Part shown: positions 23,465 through 31,608 of the stretch, piece by piece | How positions within the stretch are numbered: position 1 is the stretch's first letter | Layout: the number at the start of each line of letters is the position of its first letter | From: a virus | Direction: 5' to 3' (one strand) | DNA: 47,068 nucleotides | IMG/VR virus record: IMGVR_UViG_3300044808_000019 | Coordinates: 1-47,068 of that record | Program-made: the position numbers and the translations under genes | Notes under the pieces: model-generated | Told to the model about the DNA's origin: nothing | Seen by the model: only the letters and a program-made list of their open reading frames with translations | The model's database searches: none

Positions 23465-23634
23465 TGGCTCTCACCAACTGCTCAGAGTGTGGTGCTCGCA
23501 TCGCCGAAAACGCGCGCACTTGCCCCAACTGCCTGCATGACCGCCGAAGCGCAGAAACATATAGATTCTTTCTTTATATAGCGGTGCTGGCGTTCATCGT
23601 TTACGTTATCTATAAAGTGTTTGACGGGAATTAA
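23464..23634 (+). CDS. zinc-ribbon membrane protein
   Basis: A 56-residue protein starting in a TAATG overlap with the exported protein. Residues 6-23 hold a zinc ribbon (CSECG, then CPNC). Residues 36-51 form one membrane helix (FFLYIAVLAFIVYVIY). This layout is known from small bacterial zinc-ribbon membrane proteins of unknown role. Overlap with the exported protein gene marks them as a two-gene unit. Confidence 0.7.
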   Translation: MALTNCSECGARIAENARTCPNCLHDRRSAETYRFFLYIAVLAFIVYVIYKVFDGN

Positions 23635-23660
23635 AAGTCTCGCAGATGGGGATTAGTTTG

Positions 23661-23669
23661 TGCTATACT
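23661..23669 (+). promoter_or_regulatory. extended -10 promoter before tail genes
   Basis: TGCTATACT is an extended -10 box (TGn-TATACT). No strong -35 is visible, which is typical for extended -10 promoters. It lies 27 bases after the moron genes and heads a structured leader of about 95 bases. Confidence 0.5.
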
Positions 23670-23677
23670 CCTCCCTG

Positions 23678-23768
23678 TCGGTGCTCTGTCGAATGATATT
23701 CACCGATGCAGGCTCTTGGCCTTGTGTAAATCCTGCTCTTGAACTTAACGTTTGAGGGCGGGCTTTTT
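23678..23768 (+). ncRNA. short structured leader RNA ending in terminator
   Basis: TCGGTG (23678-23683) pairs with CACCGA (23701-23706). GCAGG (23708-23712) pairs with CCTGC (23732-23736). A 10-base stem with wobbles (23735-23744/23750-23759) and a five-T run at 23764-23768 looks like a terminator or attenuator. The second and third stems share two bases, so they may compete. It could be a free small RNA or a leader that limits read-through into the tail genes. No known family recognised. Confidence 0.4.
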
Positions 23769-23773
23769 ATTTA

Positions 23774-23808
23774 TGGCTGCTCTCAATCCTCAACTCAGGA
23801 GAGCGGCC
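23774..23808 (+). promoter_or_regulatory. hairpin over the ribosome site of tail chaperone
   Basis: GGCTGCTCTC (about 23775-23784) can pair with GAGAGCGGCC (about 23799-23808) with one bulge on each side. The AGGAG ribosome site of the next gene is partly buried in the right arm. This could damp translation of the tail chaperone. Confidence 0.35.
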
Positions 23809-23809
23809 A

Positions 23810-24538
23810 ATGTCTGCGAAACTCAAACCCGCACCCAAATCCCAATCAACCAAAGCCCTTTTGCCGGAGTATGACGCCGGGGCGATCCAGCACATTCCAG
23901 CAGTCGTTACGCTCGAAGGTGGGCGGGCGAATGTCACATTAATCTACGACCCGAACGCCCAAGAGAAAACCTTTGACCAACATCTCGACGAGTACGAGAT
24001 GCGCGCGGGCATCAAGACCGACGATCTGCCGGATGATGAGGTGGACGCGGCAGTCGCGCAGGCGTTGCTCGAGGCTCAATGCTGGCTGTTCGACACTGTG
24101 ATCACCGACATTGAAGGTATCGGCGCGGAGGGCGAAGAGAGGCCGGTTGAATGGCGTTCGATAGCATTCTCACCTGAACGCAAGAAGGCCGTAGTAGAAC
24201 AGGCGATTCTGTACACGTTGCCGATGCAGGCGAAAGCCGTCGCCGCGCGCCCTTCGTGGTCTTCAAACTTCGCCAGATCAACCACCCGCCTCCTGTGTCA
24301 TTTCAACGGCCGCGAGTTGGAAACGTTCCACACCATGAAGCCCGCCGACAGCAAGACTCTTGACGAGTTCCGCGCGCTTTGGGCGAAGGGTGGAACGGGT
24401 CTACAGGTCGCATCACTTTACGAAACGTTGGAAGGGAAAGGTTCGGGCTACAAGGGCGGCATCATTCCGAGGCATCACAAGGCGTCGGCGGTCATCGGCC
24501 ACTGCGCGCTTCAAGGTCGTGTGATCGGAAAAAAGTAG
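23810..24538 (+). CDS. tail assembly chaperone, zero-frame product (gpG-like)
   Basis: A 242-residue protein between tail tube and tape measure genes. Phages with long tails encode here a chaperone pair that coats the tape measure during assembly, the second made by frameshifting. The gene ends GGA AAA AAG TAG, where A-AAA-AAG (24529-24535) is a classic -1 slippery heptamer. The protein is mostly helical, acidic at residues 60-95 and basic at the end. Sequence similarity to lambda gpG is not evident; the call rests on place and frameshift site. Confidence 0.8.
   Translation: MSAKLKPAPKSQSTKALLPEYDAGAIQHIPAVVTLEGGRANVTLIYDPNAQEKTFDQHLDEYEMRAGIKTDDLPDDEVDAAVAQALLEAQCWLFDTVITDIEGIGAEGEERPVEWRSIAFSPERKKAVVEQAILYTLPMQAKAVAARPSWSSNFARSTTRLLCHFNGRELETFHTMKPADSKTLDEFRALWAKGGTGLQVASLYETLEGKGSGYKGGIIPRHHKASAVIGHCALQGRVIGKK
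24529..24535 (+). other. programmed -1 frameshift site
   Basis: A AAA AAG in the zero frame is directly followed by the TAG stop. Slipping by -1 continues as GTA GCC GAG in the long downstream frame. An AAGG lies 13 bases upstream, like the stimulatory Shine-Dalgarno of dnaX. CCCGT (about 24549) and ACGGG (about 24580) can form a downstream stem. Confidence 0.82.
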
Positions 24539-24903
24539 CCGAGTTAACGCCCGTCATCCGTCGCGCGGTTGCTGAGATGTACGGGCAGGAGTTGAAGAGC
24601 GACTGCCCCGGCACAAGTAAGTGTCAGGTCTTTAAGAAGTCGAAAAGATGCAAGGCGTGCCCGCGTGGAACGGACGCGCCCGAAGTGATCGATCCAATTT
24701 ATGAGAATGACGCAATTGATCACATTCACACATTGGCAATCGAAAGAGAGTGCGGGCGCGTCGTGAACCCTGACGACTTGCACCCTCTTGAGTGGCGATT
24801 GTTATTAGGTTGGCACGCGGTTGATCGGGCGTACCAGCGGGCTTACCTAGGACAGTTGGCAGACGTGGCGGCGGTGGCGAGATCGTTTGTTTCGACAAAG
24901 TAA
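24535..24903 (+). CDS. tail chaperone frameshift extension (gpT-like)
   Basis: The -1 frame reads 122 residues from 24535 and would give a fused protein of 364 residues. It has no good start codon of its own near the junction. The extension carries four cysteines (CPGTSKC, CKAC) that may bind metal, an acidic stretch, and a C-terminal WRLLLGWHAVDRAYQRAYL helix. In other phages the T part links the chaperone to the tape measure or tube. Its TAA overlaps the ATG of the tape measure gene. Confidence 0.78.
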   Translation, partial: VAELTPVIRRAVAEMYGQELKSDCPGTSKCQVFKKSKRCKACPRGTDAPEVIDPIYENDAIDHIHTLAIERECGRVVNPDDLHPLEWRLLLGWHAVDRAYQRAYLGQLADVAAVARSFVSTK

Positions 24904-27900
24904 TGTCCAACAAAGATTACAGAGTAAGAATCCTACTTGATTTAGACACCGGGCAACTGGTGACTAAGCACGAGCGCGCCACCGACACGATCAGGCGTGG
25001 CGGAAGTGCGGCGGCTAAATCCGTATCCGATGCTCACGTAAAAGAGTTCAAAGCTATAGAACGCGAAGCTGCAAGGTCTGCGAAAGAAGTCCAGCGGATT
25101 GACGATCAGACGCGCAAACAGGCAGAGCAGAACGAGAAGGTAAGGGAGCGCGCGGCAAAGAGTCTAGCCGACGTTCAGATCAGAGAATCGCGGCGGGCGG
25201 CGAATGACATGCTCCGCACCCTGAATGCTCCTATCGGCAGTGTGAACACACTTGGCTCACGGATCGGCGTACTGTCGAGCCAGTTTAGAGGGTTGGCCTC
25301 TGCCATCAGTCCCGTATCCCTCTCAATCGCCGGATTTGCGACCGCTGGAATCTCACTCGCACTCTCCGCCGTGCGTAGTGCCACGGAAATGGATTCATTG
25401 AAGCGTGGTCTTATCGCCGTTTCAGGTTCAAGCGAGAGGGCGGAGGCGCAGTTGGTACGGCTCCGCGAGGTGGCGAAGCTACCGGGGCTAAATTTCAAAG
25501 AGGCTATTGAGGGGAGCGTCAGACTTCAATCAGCGGGTATCAGCGCGGGCTTGGCAGAGCGCGCCCTTCGTGGTTTTGGAAACGCACTCGCCACAGTTGG
25601 CAAGGGAAGCGCGGAGTTGGAAGGTGTAACGCGCGCCCTCTCGCAAATCCAAGCGAAGGGAAAAGTTCAGGCAGAAGAGATCAACCAAATCGCCGAACGA
25701 CTGCCGCAGATTCGCGTCTTGATGCAGGCCGCGTTTGGGACAGCGCGCACGGAGGACATCCAAAAACTAAAACTTAGCGCGACGGGCTTTCTCGAAGCTA
25801 TCACCACGCAACTGGAAAAGTTGCCGCAGGTGACGGGCGGCGCACAGACATCTTTCGAGAACCTTCAAGATGCTGCCTTCATCGCACTCACAGCTATCGG
25901 CGAAAAAGCCTTGCCGCCGCTCATTAAAGTCGTCGGCGACTTGACGAAAGAGATTGAAGACAACGGCGAAGGTTGGAAGCAGTTGGGGCGCGACATGGCA
26001 GAGGCCATCAAGAACGCTGCCGCCTTCGCCAATCACGTTCGGGATGTCGGCTCGGCTTATACCTACGCCATGAACAAGGCGAAGGAGTGGGGCGATACGG
26101 TTAATAAGACCTACACGCAGAACCTTCCGATTGAAGTGCAGCAAGCACTACTTTTGGCTAAAGCCGGACTGAGAAAAGTGGGGGCGATGACGCCCGTTCA
26201 GCCGCCCTCCGCGCCCTTTGAAGACCCTTACGCTGACAGGGCGGCAACTAACGCGAGGTCGCGCTTCGTGCCTCCCATGACAGCCATGGCGACGAACGTC
26301 GGGGGCGGATCGGAGAAGGTCAAGAAAGCCAAAGCCATCATTGATGAAGTTGATCGTTGGAGCATTTCGGAATTAAAGGACATCCAAGAGTTTTTCCAGC
26401 GTGCCACCGGCAGAGCATTGCCCTTCCGAGCAGGTCAGACGGGTTTCCACAATCTCAAAGGACTCGATCATCGGAATGCCGCAGACGTGGGATTGCATCC
26501 CAACTCTCCCGAAGGTCAGTTGCTTATCAATTACCTGCGCGCGAACGACATCCCGTTTCGGGCTTTGACGGAAGCCGATAAGAAACGCGGCGTCATTATG
26601 ACATCGCCGCACATCCACATCGGCGAACCTTCGCACGCTTTCGGTAAGAACGTCCGCAGTCGTAGAGAGGCGCGGCGCGACGATATGCTGACCGTCCCGC
26701 TGCCGGGCGGCCAACTCGCTCAGGTCAGCCAGTACGAACTCGACGCCGCGTTGCAGAACCTACTGACCCGCCAGTTCGACAAGAGCGGTAAACCTGCGGG
26801 ACTGAAATACTCCGGGGCGGTCAGGCCGACAGAGGGCGGTCTTGGTGGGTTCGGCGGCGCGGATCGCTTGGCCCAACAACTAACAAGCGCGGAACGATCT
26901 CGACGGGCTAAAGATGAAGAGTATCTAGGCCGATGGGAAGAGACGAGCAAGGGCACTTTCGAGCGCGTGGGCGGGGCATATCAAGCACTCATTGATCGTC
27001 AAACGACTCTGCAAGCCGAACTAGGCGACGTGTGGCGCGATTCTCTCTTAGAGCGCGAACATCAAGAGTTGGATTTAATCGTGAACCTAGAACGCGCGGA
27101 GGCTCGTTTGGCGATCCTACGCTCGCAGGCGACCGACGATCAACTCTCCGAACAGCGAAGGCTCTTGTTGGTGCGGCAAGAGGAAATTTCTCTCACCGAG
27201 CGGTTGCAACAGCTTCAAGATGAAGATGCGACGATGGGCGCGAACGCCGTCCTCCGTCAACAGATCGCCCTCATGGAAGAGTTAAACGCCTTAAAGCGCG
27301 CAGACTATGACGCTGTTGAATCTCAAATACGCTCTCAAGCTAGGTTAGACGATGCGGGCGTTCTCCATACAGAGCAAGTGCGTGCTGCCGTCATGGGTCA
27401 CATGGCAGAGCAGCAAACGATTACAGGGGCTTTTGGTGAAAGCATTATTAGCGTTTATGACAGAATCGGAGATGCCATCTATGCAGGCGTGAGTAAGTTG
27501 ACGGGCGGCGTCCGCGAACTCGACGGCATTCTGACATCAATCATCCGGCAGGTTACGAACAAGCTATTTCAGAAATTCTTAGACGCCCTTTTCCCTTCGG
27601 GCAATTCAAGCACAGGCGCGCAGACCGGCGGCGGTATCTTCTCTTCTCTCACGGGCGGCTTCTCCGGCGGTCAAGGCGGCGGGGGATTCTTAGGCAACAC
27701 TAGCGGCGGCATCACCGGGATTATCCGCAACATCTTTGGCGGCGGCGCATCCGTCGGCGGCTCATCCCTCTCTTCCCCTGTCTCACTCTCCGGCAGCGGT
27801 GCGGCCAGTTCGGGTCTAGGCGCGCTGGCCTCTGTGTTCGGCGGTTCGGGTGGAACGGCGGCGCGCGCATCCGGCTTCTCTCTCAGAGGCTTGGGCGCGT

Positions 27901-28994
27901 CGCTAGGCGGCTCTCTAGGCTCTCTCGCTCCCCTTCTTGGCTTAGGACTCGGCTCATCCCTCGGCGGGCGCGCTGGTGGGCTTCTGGGCACGATTGGTGG
28001 GGGTATCCTCGGCGGCATCGGCGGCCTACTAGGTGGTGGTGCGCTCTTAACCTCTCTGACGGGCGTCGGCGCGTTCTCGTCAATGGGTGCGCTTTCAGCG
28101 TTCGCCCCGGTCTTAAGTGCGATCCCGTTCCTTGCTCCAATAGCAGGCGCTCTACTTATCGGCGGGATTATTCAACAGCGCAACGCGCAGCGCAGGCGAG
28201 ACGAAACTACCCGTAACACGCTCGGTACTGACATCCGCACCAAGCTCTATGACCTGATCGCACAGGTGCGATCAGACCGGATTGATGGGGCGGGCGCACT
28301 TTCTCAGTATCAGACGATACGCGCGGAGTACGTGCAACAGGTGCAAGCCCTCAAAGATCGGAAGACGAGGGATCATGCTATGGCATATCTCGTCAATGAT
28401 CTCGAAGGCCAAGTTTTACCCTTACTACGTTCTGCCATCGAAGAACAGGGGAAGCGCAAAAGTAGGTTGGCGAGGATGCAACCGGAATTTGCAGACGGCG
28501 GCGGCGTGTGGTCTGCCTTCGGGGGTCGTGATGGTGGCGTCGCTCATCCGGCCTTCGCTTCTACGCTTGGCCTTCAACCTTTCGGCTCTGGCATCGTGCC
28601 GGGGGCGTACACGGGGAAAAAAGACGACACTCTTATAAGAGTAAGTAAGCGCGAAGTGGTTCTAACCGAACCCGTCTGGAAGCCGATAAGCGGCTACCTA
28701 AAAGCGCGCGGCGTCAGAGGTTTTGAAACGGGCGGGGCGGTGGACGAAGCGACGGCGCAACGGATCGTTGCCTCTGTGGGATCGCCTTCGGGCGGTGCGC
28801 CACAAGTCAACCTTAGTTTGAACGTCGCAGTACATGGCGGCGCGATGAAGCCGGAAGAGGTTGCAGATCATGTTGAGAACGCCTTGCAAGAGATGTTAAA
28901 GGGGCGCGAGTTTAGGGCGCGCGTCTGCGATGCGGTAGGCAGCGCGGGGCGCGGCGGGCTGCGCCGCAATCCCGGCTTAGAGAGAACCCTATAA
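24903..28994 (+). CDS. tail tape measure protein with M15-like peptidase region
   Basis: At 1363 residues this is the largest gene, starting in a TAATG overlap. Its length sets tail length (roughly 200 nm by the usual rule). Residues 30-90 are coiled coil. Residues about 165-300 match the tape-measure N-terminal domain (AVSGSSERAEAQLVRLREVA, QIQAKGKVQAEEINQIAERL). Residues about 480-580 hold LDHRNAADVGLHP and SPHIHIGEPS, a His-Asp...His-x-His pattern like M15-type DD-peptidases. This may open the cell wall during DNA entry. Residues 900-1086 are Gly-rich and hydrophobic. The end has FADGG-like and VPGAYTGKKDDT motifs common in tape measures. Confidence 0.92.
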   Translation: MSNKDYRVRILLDLDTGQLVTKHERATDTIRRGGSAAAKSVSDAHVKEFKAIEREAARSAKEVQRIDDQTRKQAEQNEKVRERAAKSLADVQIRESRRAANDMLRTLNAPIGSVNTLGSRIGVLSSQFRGLASAISPVSLSIAGFATAGISLALSAVRSATEMDSLKRGLIAVSGSSERAEAQLVRLREVAKLPGLNFKEAIEGSVRLQSAGISAGLAERALRGFGNALATVGKGSAELEGVTRALSQIQAKGKVQAEEINQIAERLPQIRVLMQAAFGTARTEDIQKLKLSATGFLEAITTQLEKLPQVTGGAQTSFENLQDAAFIALTAIGEKALPPLIKVVGDLTKEIEDNGEGWKQLGRDMAEAIKNAAAFANHVRDVGSAYTYAMNKAKEWGDTVNKTYTQNLPIEVQQALLLAKAGLRKVGAMTPVQPPSAPFEDPYADRAATNARSRFVPPMTAMATNVGGGSEKVKKAKAIIDEVDRWSISELKDIQEFFQRATGRALPFRAGQTGFHNLKGLDHRNAADVGLHPNSPEGQLLINYLRANDIPFRALTEADKKRGVIMTSPHIHIGEPSHAFGKNVRSRREARRDDMLTVPLPGGQLAQVSQYELDAALQNLLTRQFDKSGKPAGLKYSGAVRPTEGGLGGFGGADRLAQQLTSAERSRRAKDEEYLGRWEETSKGTFERVGGAYQALIDRQTTLQAELGDVWRDSLLEREHQELDLIVNLERAEARLAILRSQATDDQLSEQRRLLLVRQEEISLTERLQQLQDEDATMGANAVLRQQIALMEELNALKRADYDAVESQIRSQARLDDAGVLHTEQVRAAVMGHMAEQQTITGAFGESIISVYDRIGDAIYAGVSKLTGGVRELDGILTSIIRQVTNKLFQKFLDALFPSGNSSTGAQTGGGIFSSLTGGFSGGQGGGGFLGNTSGGITGIIRNIFGGGASVGGSSLSSPVSLSGSGAASSGLGALASVFGGSGGTAARASGFSLRGLGASLGGSLGSLAPLLGLGLGSSLGGRAGGLLGTIGGGILGGIGGLLGGGALLTSLTGVGAFSSMGALSAFAPVLSAIPFLAPIAGALLIGGIIQQRNAQRRRDETTRNTLGTDIRTKLYDLIAQVRSDRIDGAGALSQYQTIRAEYVQQVQALKDRKTRDHAMAYLVNDLEGQVLPLLRSAIEEQGKRKSRLARMQPEFADGGGVWSAFGGRDGGVAHPAFASTLGLQPFGSGIVPGAYTGKKDDTLIRVSKREVVLTEPVWKPISGYLKARGVRGFETGGAVDEATAQRIVASVGSPSGGAPQVNLSLNVAVHGGAMKPEEVADHVENALQEMLKGREFRARVCDAVGSAGRGGLRRNPGLERTL

Positions 28995-29012
28995 CAGCGA
29001 AGGTGGAATGAC

Positions 29013-29624
29013 ATGCCTAGAGAATTAAGCCCCGAACTTGAAGCACTTATAAACTCCGGCCATTGTCGGCAGTATTCGACCGTTGATCTGACTCTGACGG
29101 GCGGGACTCCGCTTTATGTTTCAACGGGGGAAATCGTAGTTGAGCGCGACGGCGAACCCGTTCAATATGCCGCGCAGATTTCCGAAGCCTCTCCCTTTGA
29201 AATGGAATTAAACGAGCGCGAAGATCAAGTTACTTTCAACTTCCAGAACGTTGATCAAGTCATGGGGCGCGCACTAACAGGATCGGAGAGGCGTCTTGAT
29301 GGTGCGCGCGGCATGTTGGGGATTGCCTTTCAAGATACCGAAACAGGCGCGACGTTTTATGATCCCAAAATGCCGGGGGAAATTGCGACAGGGATCATTG
29401 ACCAAAACGCCGCATCGTTCACCCTACTTTCAGACGTGGACGCAACTGTTATCTCAGGCCGCACGCTCTCGACCGTCTTCCCGTGGCGCGAACCCTTGTC
29501 CACTGCGCCGGACAGCGACCCGGACGATCTGGCCGGAGACTTCATCATCCGCCGCAGACCTGACCCGAACGATCTCAGCGGCGGCGGCAACCAGTTCCGC
29601 TATCTGAACCCGTTCGTCAGTTGA
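29013..29624 (+). CDS. minor tail protein
   Basis: A 203-residue acidic beta-rich protein directly after the tape measure. It begins LSPELEALINSGHCRQYSTVDLTL and continues with alternating strands. Genes here encode the distal tail or hub-associated proteins. The end (DPDDLAGDFIIRRRPDPNDL) is charged. No firm family, but gene order and composition support a tail-tip role. Confidence 0.6.
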   Translation: MPRELSPELEALINSGHCRQYSTVDLTLTGGTPLYVSTGEIVVERDGEPVQYAAQISEASPFEMELNEREDQVTFNFQNVDQVMGRALTGSERRLDGARGMLGIAFQDTETGATFYDPKMPGEIATGIIDQNAASFTLLSDVDATVISGRTLSTVFPWREPLSTAPDSDPDDLAGDFIIRRRPDPNDLSGGGNQFRYLNPFVS

Positions 29625-29631
29625 GAATGTT

Positions 29632-31608
29632 ATGAGTGCTCCCTTAGTCATACCGCCAAGCCCTTTGACCCGCGACGGCAAGAGCGCGACGAACTTCATC
29701 GCCAGGCAACCCGTCACGTGGGAGGCGTCGGGTGGCACATTCTCCAATGTTGCGAGCGATTCGGTGACGTGGACTGCCCCTAACACCTCCGGCACTTACA
29801 CCTTGTCGGCGACTAACGAGGATGACGAGACAAGAACGATCACGCTCACGGTAGAGGCTGTCATCCCGGTGCTTTGGGACTGGCGTAAACCTGTCAAGAA
29901 AAAGAAAAAGGTGTTGGTATTCGAGCCGGAAGAGGGCGAGGATCAGACAAGGGAGAAGGGCGGCGCGCGGCGATTTTACGAGATCGGGGCGGAGGATTCG
30001 AGCCGCGAAGACTTCGAGGAAATGGAGGCGTTCTGGGACGCTCACCACCCCAACAAGAAATTTATCTTTGACGATCCGATATTCAACCGCAGAACTTATT
30101 GTAAGACTGACGCGGAGCTGAACTCAGCACCCAACTCCTACGATGGCTTTGATTGGAATACTGCCATCAAGGAGGCGTGGCCGTTCGGTGTAAGTGTTCC
30201 GTCCGCGCAACCGCCCGAAGATAACGGGCTGGTGGAATACGCACCTTCGGATGCCGTCACGCTACTTGACGCCTTGAGCATCAGGGGCGTCTCGGACGGC
30301 GCGACCGTGGCCGTGTGGGAGGATGCTACAGCCAACGGTAACGACGCCGTGCAGCCGACCGGGGCGAACCGATTGACCTACAGGGAGGCGGAGACCTTCG
30401 ACGGTCTGCCTTACCTTGAAAGTACGGGCGGGGACGACTACATGACCGTCCCGTGCGCCGCGGGGGTTAAGACCATCCTTGCCTTCGCGCGCGGCACTGC
30501 CGCCTTCCCGTCAGGTGCAGTTGTCAAGTTCGACGCCAACAATCAGATCATCATCCCTCACGCCTCACTGCAAAAGTGGGCTGACTACCGCAAGTCGGGT
30601 ACGCAGAGCACGCTCCTCGGCGGCTACGACAAAGAGTTTTCCGTACTGGCTCGCGTCATCCACTCTTCTTCGAGTTCATCGTTTTACGTTGACGGCGCGC
30701 TCGTCGAGACCTACACGACGCACACCGATCAGACCTTGCCCACTTCCTTCACTATCGGGGCGGGCGTCGGCAACGTCCGCATGATCGTCGTGTTCAACCG
30801 TGCACTGACGGCAGGCGAGATAGCCCTCCACTCGTTCTGGATTCGCAGGCGGTACGGGATGGTGTGGCGGTTCGACTTCCAGAACACGGACACCGGAGGA
30901 CTGGCGACCGAAGCCGTCATCCTCCAAAAAGAAGGTTTCACGGGCAGCCGCCCCCTAGTTCTTTTGAATCACTATGCGGGAGGGACGGAGCGTAGTTGGC
31001 TAACGGATGGCACTTCCAGAGTGCTGGTCTCGGCGATGCTTGATGCCGGTTATATCGTCGGCATGTCATACCTCTACGGGGACAACTGGGGCAAGCAGGC
31101 GGCAATAGATGCCGAACAGGAGTTATACGATTACATCATTGGGGCACATGACATTGACACCGATAAGGTGGGAATGGTCGGGGCTTCGATGGGAGGGCTG
31201 GTAACCGCCCTGTCTATTCCTCTGACCAGCATTCCTATCAAGTGTGCGGCCGTCTATTTCGGAGTCCTCGATCTGAGGGCGCAGTACGACTACAACGGCG
31301 CAATGGCAACCTCTATCAAAACGCAGTACGGGATCGCACCGGACGGGTCGGACTACTCGACGAAGACCGCCGGGCACGATCCCATCCTGAGATCGGCTTC
31401 CGACTATGCCGGGGTTGGATTCAGGTTCTACGGCTCGCCCACCGATACAGTAGTGCAACACACCCCGAACACGGCCGATTTCGCCGCCCACATTAACGGC
31501 GTGGCACTTGAAAACGACATCGTGATTATCAGCGGAGCGGGACATCTTGAACGGATCGATGAAACCGTTGAAGACTTGATGAGTTTCTTTGAGGGGTATT
31601 TCGCCTAA
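29632..31608 (+). CDS. tail protein with LamG-like and alpha/beta hydrolase domains
   Basis: A 658-residue multi-domain protein. Residues 20-75 look like an Ig-like strand domain. A KKKKK linker follows, then a tail-attachment region (about 100-190: FWDAHHPNKKFIFDDPIFNRRT). Residues 210-400 resemble a LamG/concanavalin-like domain (FYVDGALVETYTT, IVVFNRALTAGEIALHSF). Residues 415-658 form a serine hydrolase: GMVGASMGGL with Ser 519, Asp 605 (SPTDTVV) and His 638 (GAGHLERID). Such a tail enzyme may remove acyl groups or cut esters in surface polysaccharide. The substrate is unknown. TAATG overlap with the next gene. Confidence 0.8.
   Translation: MSAPLVIPPSPLTRDGKSATNFIARQPVTWEASGGTFSNVASDSVTWTAPNTSGTYTLSATNEDDETRTITLTVEAVIPVLWDWRKPVKKKKKVLVFEPEEGEDQTREKGGARRFYEIGAEDSSREDFEEMEAFWDAHHPNKKFIFDDPIFNRRTYCKTDAELNSAPNSYDGFDWNTAIKEAWPFGVSVPSAQPPEDNGLVEYAPSDAVTLLDALSIRGVSDGATVAVWEDATANGNDAVQPTGANRLTYREAETFDGLPYLESTGGDDYMTVPCAAGVKTILAFARGTAAFPSGAVVKFDANNQIIIPHASLQKWADYRKSGTQSTLLGGYDKEFSVLARVIHSSSSSSFYVDGALVETYTTHTDQTLPTSFTIGAGVGNVRMIVVFNRALTAGEIALHSFWIRRRYGMVWRFDFQNTDTGGLATEAVILQKEGFTGSRPLVLLNHYAGGTERSWLTDGTSRVLVSAMLDAGYIVGMSYLYGDNWGKQAAIDAEQELYDYIIGAHDIDTDKVGMVGASMGGLVTALSIPLTSIPIKCAAVYFGVLDLRAQYDYNGAMATSIKTQYGIAPDGSDYSTKTAGHDPILRSASDYAGVGFRFYGSPTDTVVQHTPNTADFAAHINGVALENDIVIISGAGHLERIDETVEDLMSFFEGYFA

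Noticed and set aside
29644-30048. 134-codon frame on the - strand
   Set aside because: Antisense to the tail hydrolase gene; no supporting signals.
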